From Chrysophaeum taylorii (lineage: Eukaryota; Sar; Pelagophyceae; Pelagomonadales; Pelagomonadaceae), in contig JAQMWT010000407.1 of NCBI GenBank assembly GCA_029834535.1, forward strand, positions 62,001-126,000: a stretch of DNA of 64,000 nt. The letters run 5' to 3'. Below, piece by piece: positions 31,725-43,000 of the stretch; the first letter of the stretch is position 1; every line of letters begins with the position of its first letter. A program made the position numbers and the translations under genes. Below the pieces are notes generated by a model. The model searched no databases. It worked only from the letters and a program-made list of their open reading frames with translations, and was not told the origin of the DNA.

Positions 31725-32149
31725 GTCCCGCGTACTTATCTCCGCCCGTCAGGCACATCCCTCATACCCCACAAACCCACCCACATCCTTCATGCTCCCC
31801 ACACACACCCCCCCCTCTTAGCAGTCGACATTTAAAGACAAACCCACCCACGTCCTTCATGCTCCCCACACACACACCCCCCTCTTACTAGAGTCTTAGC
31901 AGTCGACATTTAAAGACAGACAAACAGCCCGTACTTATCTCCGCCCGTCAGGCACATCCCTCATACCCCACAAACCCACCCACATCCTTCATGCTCCCCC
32001 TACACACCCCTCTTAGCAGTCGACATTTAAAGACAGACAAACAGCACCCCCTCTTAGCAGTCGACATTTAAAGACAGACAAACAGCACCCCCTCTTAGCA
32101 GTCGACATTTAAAGACAGACAAACAGACAAACAAACAGACAAACTAACT
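31725..32149. repeat. Complex tandem repeat array after the unknown frame
   Basis: The block GTACTTATCTCCGCCCGTCA plus the CACATCCCTCATACCCCACA segment occurs at about 31730 and 31932. A shorter block (CTTAGCAGTCGACATTTAAA, then GACAGACAAACAG) is repeated at about 31820, 31900, 32013, 32055 and 32096. CAAA and CTAA microsatellites lead into the inverted repeat. Confidence 0.65.
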
Positions 32150-32290
32150 AACTAACTAACTAACTTCAGACCTCTCCCGAGCATGGGAACCAGGCCGGAC
32201 CGACAGGAGCCAGTCCGGAATCACGGGCCTGTAGACGAGGGGCGCCGAAAGGTGGGTCGGCGGAGAGTGATCATCAAGCTTGTCGCCATG
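32150..32290 (-). repeat. Left arm of a 141-bp inverted repeat
   Basis: Reverse complement of 33326-33466 with about one mismatch. It starts in CTAA units and runs through CTTCAGACCTCTCCCGAGCA to GACAAGCTTG-type sequence ending CCATG. The same end occurs alone at 8099-8190. The spacer (32291-33325) begins with CAAA microsatellite and ATCTGTCGATTAGTAGTTAG, also found in the Helitron-derived units. Confidence 0.7.
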
Positions 32291-32519
32291 CAAACATCTG
32301 TCGATTAGTAGTTAGGACAAACAAACAAACAAACAAACAAACAAACAAACAAACAGACAGACAAACATCTGTCGATTAGTAGTTAGGATTCAAAGTATTG
32401 TAGTCTTCTGCGCTTGGTCACTTTAAAAATGACCAGATGCTGAATGACTAGGACAATGCACTGCAAATGAGCATGCATCCGTTCATCATGTAAAAGTGGA
32501 TTGTCACCAATAGGAAAAT

Positions 32520-32800
32520 GCGCGAGGTCACGATAGAGCCACTCCGTCTTTAGCAATTGTGGCTAAAGCAGCTTCCAGCTGGTTTGACGCCCAGAGGCAA
32601 AATATATCCCATATAAATATATATGCAAATAGTGAACGCGCCCCGAGGACTGGTGAAAGTGATGACATCCTGTGAGGCCGGGGATAGTCGCGAATTGTGA
32701 TGATCACAGCGCATCATCGTCCGAATCAAAATGCCATCTAGTAAAGCCAGCGCAGCGCACCTTCCTGATATGCGCCCGGCCAACTTTCGTCAAGTAGCGT
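32520..32800 (-). mobile_element. Ty3/gypsy reverse-transcriptase fragment (fossil)
   Basis: The minus-strand reading includes HHNSRLSPASQDVITFTSPR and LPLGVKPAG, matching the same part of the reverse transcriptase of the gypsy element at 12.4-16.5 kb. Only a short piece remains, strongly decayed, inside the spacer of the inverted repeat. It is older than the large gypsy copy. Confidence 0.6.
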
Positions 32801-33325
32801 ATCCTTGAAACACCAAATGTGCACGGGCATGCGAAGATGATGGCTCCATCAAAATAGTATATACACGCGGAGAACGGGCAAGACGAACCATCACGACACC
32901 ACCCGTCAAGAATGATGATAAAACTGGTACGATTCCGGCGCCCGGATGTGGCGACAAGTCTCTTCCAGTAAACTCGGGTAGCTAATACTAGTCGATGCGT
33001 GAAGCGCTATATTGCCGGCTGCCAAAATCGATCCCACAAGTGCTGCGGAAAGTCGGCGGTTTGACTTCGGCGAGTACCGACGCCCGTTGTGAATAACGCG
33101 GACCCGCAATGCAACAGTAGAAACACAACAACTCCCTTCCAACCCGCGCCCCTCCTCGTACCATCCATCCATCCATCACCCCCCTGTGGCGGTAATAACC
33201 ATCCCCCCCCACTTATGGGCCGGTTGGCAGCCGGAACGTTCGCAGTGGGACGGGGTATGGCCGGGGGGCGCAGACGGAAGGTTATCGACGAGTTGGTTGT
33301 CAGTCACATCGCGGTCTCCTCGTCG

Positions 33326-33466
33326 CATGGCGACAAGCTTGATGATCACTCTCCGCCGACCCACCTTTCGGCGCCCCTCGTCTACAGGCCCGTGATTCCG
33401 GACTGGCTCCTGTCGGTCCGGCCTGGCTCCCATGCTCGGGAGAGGTCTGAAGTTAGTTAGTTAGTT
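33326..33466 (+). repeat. Right arm of the 141-bp inverted repeat
   Basis: Plus-strand copy of the repeat end described at 32150-32290, finishing in TTAG units. Just upstream, a frame (RRKVIDELVVSHIAV near 33270-33310) recalls the frame at the 8.1-kb copy (QWRSTINKSVLVPRL), suggesting the arm is the 3' end of a longer element. Confidence 0.65.
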
Positions 33467-34861
33467 ACCTGCCTGTTACCTTGAATTTGGCGGTGTCATG
33501 CTTGACACCCACACCTGCTTCTCCAAGGATACTCCTGTACCGAGGACCTGTGTTGCTCTTGCCGATCTAGCATATCTTGCTGGATCTCTCATTGGAATCT
33601 ATCGATTCTTGCTGTTTCCTTGAAGTTACCCTCAATTGAATGTTCGACAGCATGGCGTGAGCGGAGTGTGAGCGCTTGGTTGGACGTGTGGTGGAACCAC
33701 CCGTGGTTCAGGACAGTTGAGCGGTCACGTTGTGACCGACGGTTAGGCGAAGAGGGGCGGGTGAGCTGAGTTTCCACCACACCCCGTCTGGAACCAACGA
33801 CGACAAAAAGTTGCTGGAAGCGGGAGTTGTTGCATTGAACTCAAATCGAGAAGGTTCCCCACTATGTTTTTCTTTGCCCTTCTTTTTTTAACCGTTTATG
33901 AATCTTGACTTCAGACTGAATTTCAGTTGCAATCTTCACCCATTACTGTACGTCTGTTTTATTTTATTATTTTATTAAAACACGTTGTAGATACGCACAC
34001 CCGCGTATTCAAAGAAAGAAAGTAAGTCTTCCCAGCGGCAGAGCCTCGAACGCACCACACCTGAAGTTAAAAGTTGGGAGGTCTAGAGAGGTTGGAGAGA
34101 ACGCGAGTGGCGGGCTAAGAACAAACAAAAACCTCGCACATCATCACAGGCCTGCTAGCTTTCGCACTGGCTGGCGCAAAGAGGGACAAAGAGAACGCCA
34201 AGCGGATCGCGGTGGGTTTGTTGTGGCGGGGTTTGTTGTGGCAAGGGTGAGACTCAACGGACAGTGAATCGAAGCAGGTCGGCGTACTCCTTTGCAGGAT
34301 TTTTTTTGAAGCACGAGTTGATGATTTTAGGTACGAGGCCCCTTCGTTCTCGGAGCTTGCGGGGAGGTTGTCTGCCTCGTTGTTGTTGGGTCGTGGGCAT
34401 CCCACGAATTTTCGTTATTAGTATGGGACAAGCAAGTCCAGGTCAGTACGCCACTTGACTCCCACGCGCGCGGCGCCGCTCCGCCTTTTATTTGCGCGCA
34501 TCCCAGCCCGCCCGCCCCGCACCTCGGAGCCGTCCGGGGCGAGTCAGGCCCATGGTGATGTGAGGGAAGTGCGGGTTAAGAAGGAGAAGAAGAGAAGGCG
34601 ATAAGCGGTGGGGCTCCGTCACGACGATCTACGTTCTGGGAACTAGCTCCCTGGTCGGGCCTTGGGCTGGAGAAAGAAGACTCGGCCTCGACGGTCCTGC
34701 GAGACTGGTGGATTCACTGCGCCGGCGTCGTCGATGATCCAGCGAGTTTTTTTCGAAAAGTGCCCGAGATTATAATATCCGGGCGGGTATGGTGGGAATA
34801 GATATCTAAGGTCGGCTAGTCCAGCCACCAGGACAAACAAAGAAGATGGGGGTTAAGCGTG
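33467..34861. other. Gene-free stretch upstream of the DUF4336 gene
   Basis: No gene is supported. It includes a TTTTATT-rich patch near 33958-33978. It presumably holds the promoter of the downstream gene. Confidence 0.45.
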
Positions 34862-35653
34862 ATGTTGTTATTGTTGACAAGCATCGTATCCGGACTCCGT
34901 CTGCCTTCCGGGCCGACGGAACGGCCCGTGTCGTACTCGAATCCGCTGGGAAGGACGCTCACGGAGATCCGGAAGGGCGTCTGGCTGGCCGAGCGGCCGT
35001 TCTACCCGCGGCTGCCGGGGTTGACGGGGGTGGATGTGGCGTGTAAAGCGGCTGTGGTGAGGCTGCAAGACGGTTCGCTCTGGGTCCACTCGCCCGTGTT
35101 CCTCGACGACGACACCAAGAAGCAAGTGGACGCGCTCGGCGATGTGCGTTTCATCGTGTCGCCAAACGCTGAACACGTCAGTTTTGCGCAAGCATGGATC
35201 GATGCGTACGGCGAAGCGACGTCGTACGCGCCGCCCTACCTTCGCCAACGCTTTCCTATTGCGTGGGACCACGAGATCACGACCCCCCCCCCGGAGTGGA
35301 ACGACGAGTTTGAGATGCTGTGGATTGATGCGGAAAAAGCTCCGTTGGTGGGGAGCGAACCCTTCTTTTCTGAACTCGTCTTCTGCCACAAACCCTCAAA
35401 AATCCTGTTTGTCACCGACTTGTGGTGGAACTACCCGCAGGAAGCCCCAAAGTTATGGAAGTTCGCGATGGACCGCGTGTACCGACCTGTCTATAATAAT
35501 TTGATGCGCCAGAGACCTCGCCACGACGACTACGTGCGCACCATCGTCAACAAATGGGACTTCGACTACGTAGCACCATGTCACGGCGAGCCCATTGGCG
35601 GTCCTGACGTCAAGCCGACCCTTCTCCGCTTCTTCGACCTCGACGAGGTCTAA
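34862..35653 (+). CDS. DUF4336 family protein (metallo-beta-lactamase-like fold)
   Basis: A 263-residue protein with a hydrophobic start (MLLLLTSIVSGLRLPSG) that may be a signal or bipartite plastid-targeting sequence, then a DUF4336-type domain: KAAVVRLQDGSLWVHSPVFL, VRFIVSPNAEHVSFAQAW, SYAPPYLRQRFP, FFSELVFCHKPSKILFVTDL and VAPCHGEPI. The family is shared by cyanobacteria, algae, plants and some proteobacteria and resembles metallo-beta-lactamase hydrolases, but its reaction is unknown. The canonical HxHxDH motif is not evident; His in NAEHVSF and CHGEP might be remnants of a metal site. The ATG at 34862 is preceded only by a GTG. The stop is at 35651-35653. Confidence 0.7.
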   Translation: MLLLLTSIVSGLRLPSGPTERPVSYSNPLGRTLTEIRKGVWLAERPFYPRLPGLTGVDVACKAAVVRLQDGSLWVHSPVFLDDDTKKQVDALGDVRFIVSPNAEHVSFAQAWIDAYGEATSYAPPYLRQRFPIAWDHEITTPPPEWNDEFEMLWIDAEKAPLVGSEPFFSELVFCHKPSKILFVTDLWWNYPQEAPKLWKFAMDRVYRPVYNNLMRQRPRHDDYVRTIVNKWDFDYVAPCHGEPIGGPDVKPTLLRFFDLDEV

Positions 35654-36594
35654 CGCTATTATTATTATTATTTTTATTATTATTGCTTCGAACTTTTTTT
35701 TTGTCCCCCCCACCAGACTCTTTTTATTATTCCGAGCTTTTCTGGAACCCCGTGTCAATGTTGTGACGAAGACGGAGTTGCTGAGCGGCAATAGGAGCGG
35801 GATGGCGCTCGCCTAAAGCGCTTTTTTTAGCACGACGACGACGCGTCTTGAGCTTTCCTTCGTTTGGCAGGCAGGAGCAACCCGCTAATAATACGAGCTT
35901 GATTGACCAAAGTGCTGGTGCTTCTTCTTGCCGGCGAATGACCCGGAATTGGAGGATCGGTGGTCCCATCATCGTTTGTTGGACGTGGCTGCGTGTCGCG
36001 CCTCGCAACCCCACACCCTGATGATGGTTTCGGTTCGACTGCCTTCTGCACATTGCTATTTATTTATTTATTTATTCGAGCGATGAAAGAGCGGCTTATC
36101 GCGGTGACTCTGGGCAAAGGAGGAAGTCGGCCCTCGATTAGATCTGAGCGAGGCTTTTGTTGTTGTTGTTGTTGTTGTTGTCAAACGAGATCCTCAGCAG
36201 AGGAGGAGGTCAACGCAACAGCGACAGCGACAGCGAGGTTGCTGTTGTTGAAATTCACCGAGAGTGGTCGGAGTGTTGTTGTAAAACAAAACTACAACGC
36301 ATGATTGATTGATTGATTCATTGCGTGTTCGCGACGCCAACAAGGAAGGAAGGCCTCGAAATCAATCAGGTTCGGAGCATGAAGGTTGTCCGACGTTGAA
36401 GATGCGTTCCGTTGAATCTTGCACCAAGGTGCCTCTCAAAAATGCGCGCATTTGGCGGGAAAGGCGACAGATGTGGAAATCGTTAAGATGTCCCAAAATG
36501 ATGGTGGGAAGCCTAGGTCTGGCCTAAGGTGACATCACACTGGACACGTCGACAGTCGCAAAGGTCAAGATCTTCTTAAAACCACGTGAGCAAC
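35654..36594. other. Intergenic stretch with microsatellites
   Basis: ATT units after the stop (35657-35684), TTTA units (36058-36077), TTG units (36159-36181) and GATT units (36302-36319). No gene is supported. It presumably includes the desaturase promoter. Confidence 0.5.
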
Positions 36595-37863
36595 ATGGGG
36601 AAAGGCGCACAGAATCCGCTGATCCTACCCAAGAGCGCCAAGGAGCTGCTGAGCGGGCCATCGTACGCCGCCAAGGTGCTCGCGGCGGAAGACGCGTGGA
36701 TCGCTGATGTCGACTTTGCGCTTTTCCACAAGGAGGTCCACGAGCTCGGCAAGACCCTCGCCAAAGAGCAGGGCGAGGCGGACGTCGCGCACCTCCAAAA
36801 GATCATCTGGTGGTCGCGGCTGTGTCAGTACATCGGCGTCGCGACGATGTGGTGGCGCGTGAACCCGATCTCTATCTTCTTTCTCTCCCTCGGGACGCTG
36901 ACGCGATGGACGATCGTCGCGCACCACGTCTGCCACGGGGGCTTCGACAAGTGCAGCACCGAGTACAACCGGTTTAAGTTTGGGGTCGGGAGCCTCTTCC
37001 GGCGCGTTGTGGATTGGCTCGACTGGATGTTGGTCGAGGCCTGGAACGTCGAGCACAACCAGCTCCATCACTATCACCTCGGCGAAGACTCCGACCCCGA
37101 CCTCGTGGAGACGAACATGGCGTATCTACGAGAGATGCAGGTGCCCAAGGGCGTCAAGTACGTGGCGGTGCTGTATATCGCCCTCACCTGGAAGTGGTGG
37201 TACTATGCGCCAAACACCTTCAAGCAGCTCAAAGCGACCGAGAGACGCAAACGCGGCCAAGAAATTTTAGGTCGTGGACCCCTGACCTTCGATTTTAAGT
37301 GGCTCATCGGGCGCGGCGACCAGACCTTTTTTAACTCGACCGAATTTTTGGTGCGATGCCTCTTGCCATACTTCGTCCAGCGGTTCGCGTTGCTCCCGTT
37401 GCCCTTGGCGTTCTTCTCCCGGTCGGCCTACTTCTCCGCGATGGTCAACCTGATTCTCGCCGAGTTGATGACCAATCTGCACTCCTTTATCGTCGTCGCC
37501 ACCAACCACGCCGGTGACGACCTCTACCGCTTCGAGCGCCACTGCAAGCCAAGGTCGGCGACGTTTTATTTGCGACAAATCATCTCCAGCGCCAACTTCG
37601 CCACCGGTACGGACGTCGGCGACTTCCTCCAGGGCTGGCTCAACTACCAAATCGAGCACCACATGTGGCCCGACCTCTCGATGCTCTCCTACCAAAAGGC
37701 CCAGCCGATCGTCCACCAGCTTTGTCGCAAGCACGGCGTTCCCTACGTCCAACAAAACGTCTTCTACCGCATCAAAAAACTCGTCGATATCATGGTTGGC
37801 GATGCGAACATGCGCAAGTTCCCCACCGCCTTTGAGCGCGAGGCGGACCTTGTCGAGGACTAG
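36595..37863 (+). CDS. Membrane fatty-acid desaturase (copy 1)
   Basis: A 422-residue acyl-lipid desaturase with the three histidine boxes of the di-iron family: HHVCH (in TIVAHHVCHGGFDK), HNQLHH (in VEHNQLHHYHLGED) and QIEHH (in NYQIEHHMWPDLS). Four or so membrane segments surround them (NPISIFFLSLGTLTRW, LYIALTWKWWYYA, LLPLPLAFF, NLILAELMTNLHSFIVVATN). QxxHH in the third box is typical of front-end desaturases, but there is no N-terminal cytochrome b5 domain, so electrons must come from a separate carrier. Regiospecificity cannot be read from sequence. The ATG at 36595 is the first; the codon three triplets upstream is GTG. A close paralogue lies at 50263-51522 in the same orientation. Confidence 0.85.
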   Translation: MGKGAQNPLILPKSAKELLSGPSYAAKVLAAEDAWIADVDFALFHKEVHELGKTLAKEQGEADVAHLQKIIWWSRLCQYIGVATMWWRVNPISIFFLSLGTLTRWTIVAHHVCHGGFDKCSTEYNRFKFGVGSLFRRVVDWLDWMLVEAWNVEHNQLHHYHLGEDSDPDLVETNMAYLREMQVPKGVKYVAVLYIALTWKWWYYAPNTFKQLKATERRKRGQEILGRGPLTFDFKWLIGRGDQTFFNSTEFLVRCLLPYFVQRFALLPLPLAFFSRSAYFSAMVNLILAELMTNLHSFIVVATNHAGDDLYRFERHCKPRSATFYLRQIISSANFATGTDVGDFLQGWLNYQIEHHMWPDLSMLSYQKAQPIVHQLCRKHGVPYVQQNVFYRIKKLVDIMVGDANMRKFPTAFEREADLVED

Positions 37864-38743
37864 CGGCCTTCCGGCCAACTTAATTAACCTCCTTCCCCTA
37901 TCAAGGTCGATCGACTCTGCATGATGCGAACCCCACCACCATGCCGTTACGTTACGTGCATCCGCTTCTCGATTTCGCTTTTATACTCGCTGACTTCTCG
38001 CTCTTCTTCTTGCGGCGAAACCTAACCTAACCAAACTTTGGCTAACCAAACCTAACCACCGCGCGGGTGGCGGCAACACTCTTATTTTAATATGCTCCCT
38101 TCCTTTCTACGCACAACGGTGGTATCGCCGCGACAACAGCTCTCCGTGATCACCAAGCAGGCGCGTTCTGTTTCACTTCACAATAATAGTAAGTAAAGAG
38201 AGGCGGTGTCCGGCGGCGGAACATCACGCCGCGTCACGTCACGTCACGTCACGTCACGTCATGGGGAGTTGAAGGTGAGGCGAGGCGTCAAGAGGACGTG
38301 GACAGAACTGTGCTGAACATGGCTAGCGACATTGTGCCCTATCTCACTCACCAACGAGAGAGAGATGATGCCCTCGATGGGTGCGCAAGCGCCATGTGGT
38401 GCGGAGAGCAGGCTCGTCGCAACGACGGACCACCCATTCCGTGATGATCAGCGCTTCGGTGGTAAGCGCAACTATAGAAAACACCCCTTCTCTCTTCCTT
38501 GCGTCGTCGCCCATTCCCTTGCGTCGTTGGCAGGTACCGTAGGTTGGGACGCTTCGAAAACCCGCTACCTAGTGCGCACCAAAAAAACGTGCGTTTAATT
38601 TTAAGTGCGCACATAAAAAAATAAAATAAACAAACAACGTCCTTTTAAGTGCGCACTGCTAGTACAGTTTCGAAACAGTGCTACTGAAGTTTACTACAAC
38701 GTGACGCTCCCCAGCGTCACGTTGTACAATAAATGAACCAGAC
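37864..38743. other. Intergenic stretch before the LTR-element nest
   Basis: CCTAACC-like motifs near 38018-38058, six CGTCA units at 38232-38261 and a perfect hairpin at 38696-38725. No gene is supported. Confidence 0.5.
38696..38725. repeat. Perfect 13-bp hairpin
   Basis: ACAACGTGACGCT, a CCCC loop, then AGCGTCACGTTGT. Every base of the arms pairs. It lies just outside the miniature LTR element. Function unknown. Confidence 0.85.
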
Positions 38744-39174
38744 TGATTGTACAGTTTAAACGTATAGGGGTAAGTAATGACTTGCTCCGGTCCACGCAAA
38801 TTGTACCGGCCACAGAGTCCTACGCTACCAGAACCGGAATCTCCCAACACGGCCCCCTAAATTCCCTGAAAGGAGCAGGAGCAGGAGCAGGAGTAGAAAT
38901 GATGTATCGGCTGGTACCTAGGTAGATTCAAAAGAATGGTATGATGACGAACAAAAAATAGGTCACTGTTATTGCTGATTAATGCTAGTGTCTTTTAATC
39001 GATCATCGGCTGGGCCCATACATAACCCAGAGGTCGTTCGATCGAAACGAGCACATGCTAATGTTGGTAGGATATGACTGTAGTAGGGTAGGGGGTAAGT
39101 AGTGGCTTGTTCCGGTACTAGCAAATGGCACCGAACATAGAGTCCGACGGTGCCGGAACCGGAATCTACCAACA
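38744..39174 (-). mobile_element. Miniature LTR element (TRIM-like)
   Basis: Two related terminal repeats, 38744-38849 and 39062-39174 (starting TG, ending CCAACA), share blocks such as GGGGTAAGTA, CTTG.TCCGGT, AGAGTCC and GAACCGGAATCT. Only about 210 bp lie between them. Directly inside the right repeat (39010-39061) is a degraded 3' half of an initiator tRNA-Met sequence (CTGGGCCCAT...AACCCAGAGGTCGTTCGATC), the expected place of a primer-binding site for a minus-strand element. Flanks CAGAC and CGGAC may be a decayed 5-bp target duplication. The interior has no coding capacity. Repeat divergence suggests an old insertion. Confidence 0.6.
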
Positions 39175-39239
39175 CGGACCTAAAAAAAACGATCACACAG
39201 CCCGGGATCTAGGTTTGCTGCATTAAAACATGTCTTAAA

Positions 39240-39915
39240 CCGGTTGTAAGTTTGAACTTCCAAAGACCAGAGAGTTAACCCAGAAACGCTCGGAAAGCCG
39301 TGCAGGACGACAGTTTGCGTTCAGAGAGCTTTTTCTCTTCGATGCCAAGCGCGCGCTGCCTCCTGTCGACGTTACACTCGCTGTAGTGACCACGTCCAAG
39401 GGTGGGCGGCCCAAGAGGTTGGTGGGCGAATAAGGGATCTCGGCGCACAAGGGCGACGGCACGTTCGAATGAAAATGGGCACGCGGCTGCACTCGCGCAC
39501 GGGCAAATATCTCAAGTCAGCTCAACGGGCTGAGCGGGCGTCCTCGCCAAGCTCGCCACTGTCGTCGACATCCAGATATGGAAGCAAAAGAAACTGACTT
39601 CCACTGCCTCCGACTGGGTCGCCCATGGAGCTGCCCACTCCTTCCTGCTCGCCCCTATCACGCTTCGGCTTCATCGCCTCGCCGTCCAGTCCGCCAACGT
39701 CGAAAACTGCTGCGAGGCCCACAAGGCTCCTCCACACCAAGACCGTTCACCAGCTCCTCTTCACCTAGATCAACCTTCGCCTCCTCAACCAATCCACCGA
39801 GGAGCTTAACGACTTTTTGCTGCAGTGCGTCGATGGTTGTGAAGACGATACGAGGAGCCTGTGCTCATCGAGTCCCTTGCCGCCCACGTCGCCGCCGCTG
39901 ACGACGACACTTAGC
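39240..39915 (+). pseudogene. Decayed open frame of unknown family
   Basis: Protein-like plus-strand segments in changing frames: about 39250-39430 (FRELFLFDAKRALPPVDVTL and SKGGRPKRLVGE, an AT-hook-like core), 39530-39730 (LAKLATVVDIQIWKQKKLTS, HSFLLAPITLRLHRLAVQSA) and 39760-39900 (NQSTEELNDFLLQCVDGCED). At least two frame changes and stops break it. No family was recognised; it sits between LTR elements and is probably mobile-element derived. Confidence 0.3.
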
Positions 39916-40097
39916 CCGCACCGGTCGCAAACCGCAGAAACCCCGCACGCCGCGCCCCGCCAGTCACCTTGAGGTCCGGCTAGCGCTAATGACGGTATGC
40001 CCAAGAGAGGGGCGGTAGTCACGCTGACGTGGCGGTACGAAACCTTAACCCCCCAAATTCACAAGAAATTTGCGAGTCTTTTTTTTCCAACTCCAAA

Positions 40098-43000
40098 TGT
40101 GAGGAAGCTATGACACTTACCCCTGCACCACGTCCCCATTATAGTTCTCTCATCCCCATTTCAGTTCTCACATGGCAGCAGGTGTTCTCCACGGTTGAGC
40201 CTCTGCTTGACTTCGTGGCGACACCTCCTCGGCTTCAGTTCATTGCTACGTGTTCGATTCGTTGTCGTCTATCATGTCCTCGATCGAAATTCAAGCTAGC
40301 AAGCTTTCGCACAAACTTGATCCCTTCAGCGGTGAGCGACATTTTTTTTTTTCCACCAATGGACACGTCGTCGCGAACATGATCATCACTACCGGCGATC
40401 ACATTATCTCGACCAACGATCCTTGGACTAGCATCTCAGCATCTCGCTGCTCTGCAGAAGCATCTCGCTGCTCTGAAGAAGACTTTCGCGTCAAGCAACA
40501 ACGTTGATATCCATGAAAACCGTGACATGAACTTCACGCGAACAACATGACAACCGCGATATGAACTTCACGCGACTTTCCAAAGCGCATCACCGATGTC
40601 TACATGGGCCGTGGGGATCGCGTAGCGAACTTCCTCAACAAGTTCATCATCGGAGTATACAAGTTGCTCGGCATTGTACCAATCACCGGAGTTCAAGTTG
40701 CTCGGCATTGTACCTGATCCGACGTACCCTCGAGTGTGTCCTCGCATTTGACTACGTGCATCGTGCTTCAAGACTTACTGGTTTTGTTTTATCGTCTCGC
40801 GTTTCGTACCGATGAATGTGGTTCTACCCTTGAGAAGTTCAACAACAACGATGAATGTGGTTCTACCCTTGAGTAGTTCAACAACAATCAATTTCGATGG
40901 CATGCACAACCACTTCCGCCGCGCTATCCGCCGCGTCGTCGGCCTCGACTTCCGACTCTTCCAACTGACCTACCTAGACGCTCCCCTTTCCCAACAACCT
41001 GGCTCTACTCGATTCCGACGCACTACCCGATGTCCTTTTGGCGGCTGCAAGGATCACTTTAAGGGGGACTGCCGCAAGTTTCAAAGTTCCTAGCTATTCC
41101 ACGACAACGCCCTACCCACCATCGCCGTTCTTCTCAAGAGCGCAACACTTCCAATGACTCCAAAAACACCCAACAACACCAACCCAAACCCACCACCACT
41201 AACACTGCCTTTTCTGCTCCTATGCCTACTCCCACCTTGACTGATTCTAGTTCCACTCCGCCGCTTTTCTTAATACCACCATCTATTCCACCCCCTTCAC
41301 CGCCTTAAACGGCCACACCCACCGTCTCACATACCCCTCCCGATACTCTGTCTCATGCCAATCAAGTTAATTCCAAGTCAGCGTGTGTACCGCCGAATGT
41401 CTGATGCAAGCACATCAACAACCCCATCCCACGGAAGCCCCTCGTTTTTGTTTTTAGCTCCCATTGCACAGGCGCCTCGTTCTGTATTTTCCGCTATTCG
41501 TTGCTCAGCCCCTCGTTCTGTATTTTCCCCTCGTCGTTGCTCCTCTCCTCGTTCTGTCTTTTCACCTCGTCGTTGCTCCCCTCCTCGTTCTGTATTTCGC
41601 CTATTCGTTGCTCCACTCCCCGTTGTGCATTTTCAGCTATTCGTTGATCCACTCCTCGTTGTGCTTGTCGGTTTTGGTAAAACCAGTGAATCACGTTCCA
41701 TCGCACATTTCACCTGCCACAACTAAGCTGTGCCCCTCAATTTTTCGCGTGCGCAGTTTTCGTGCTTCCTATGTGGTTGGATCGCTCATCTTCGGGATCC
41801 TGGACAGACGCTTCTTTGCTGTGTGATTTGTGGTTCTCCTTCACGCACTTTTTCGCCGTTTTTCTGACCTTTAAAATTCGGTTTTGCTATCGACGTGAAT
41901 CCCGTGCTCAGCACCCGCGACGTTATCTGCAATGTTCTTACATGCCACTGCGACGCTATCTGCAAGCTATCTGCAACGTTCTTACGTGCCACAACTGTTT
42001 TGCCACTGTCGCCAACTTCTACCGCAGCCTATTCGAATATGACGAGCGAAGCTCGCCGCTTGCTCCTCCAACGTTGGCCCATATGGCAATTTCGTTCTTG
42101 CGAATGCGAAAACGGGCCACTTTCTTATCTGTCACAGCAGGCTGGCATACAGCAGCCTGGTCTACCTGTGTTCGTTCCTTACACCGCAGGCGCGTCCGAA
42201 GTCTTCCATTTTCGCGTACAGGACGCGGTCGTGCCCATGGCAACTTGCTCGCACCACAACAGCCAAACACCCACGTTCGTATCAAACCTGCTTACGCCTG
42301 TTTTTGCTTCTGTCGACTCCAACCATCGTCATAACCTGGTCACCATGCACCATGCAACCTATCTGCCCAAAGGCAACGTTCTCATCAGACGTCTGGTACA
42401 CCGCCATCATATGTACCAGCCTGTGTTTCCGCTATCTTTGCCCCGCTGCGACAATCGTCTAACGCACGCCATCATATGCACTTTTGTCGCTATTGTTCTT
42501 CAGACCTCGATTTTGCTTTTTGTTTTTATTGTTCTTCAGACCTCGATTTTGCTGACAGTTTCACTTACCCGATTTCCTGCAATGTCAACCACCGAAGGAA
42601 CTTCAACGTTGTTCTGACTTTCTCGAATCACGCTTCCAAGCTCTCGTCTATTGTTCCCCCATTGTCCGCTGTTCTTCCGCTGTTGCCCCCTTGTCCGCTG
42701 TTGCCCCCTTGCCCCCTGCGTTTGATGAGAATGCGCCGGTTTCACTGGGACTGATCACCCCATCACGTGAACCGACCATTCTACGAGCTCGAGAGAAAAG
42801 TACAAAAGAGCACCAAAGAGAGAAAACAACAGAAAGTGCAAAACAAAGTCGCGCCAAACGGAGCCGACCGCGCAAAGTCGACCAACGCGCGTTACAACAA
42901 CCAACAAACTTTTTTTTACGGGCCATTCTGTTTCATCCTGTCACAATGTTGATACGGGCCATTCCAATGTTGATACGGGCCATTCTGATGTCGATACGGG

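Noticed and set aside
33089-33460. 123-codon frame ending in the right inverted-repeat arm
   Set aside because: Mostly low-complexity and repeat sequence; treated as part of the repeat family.
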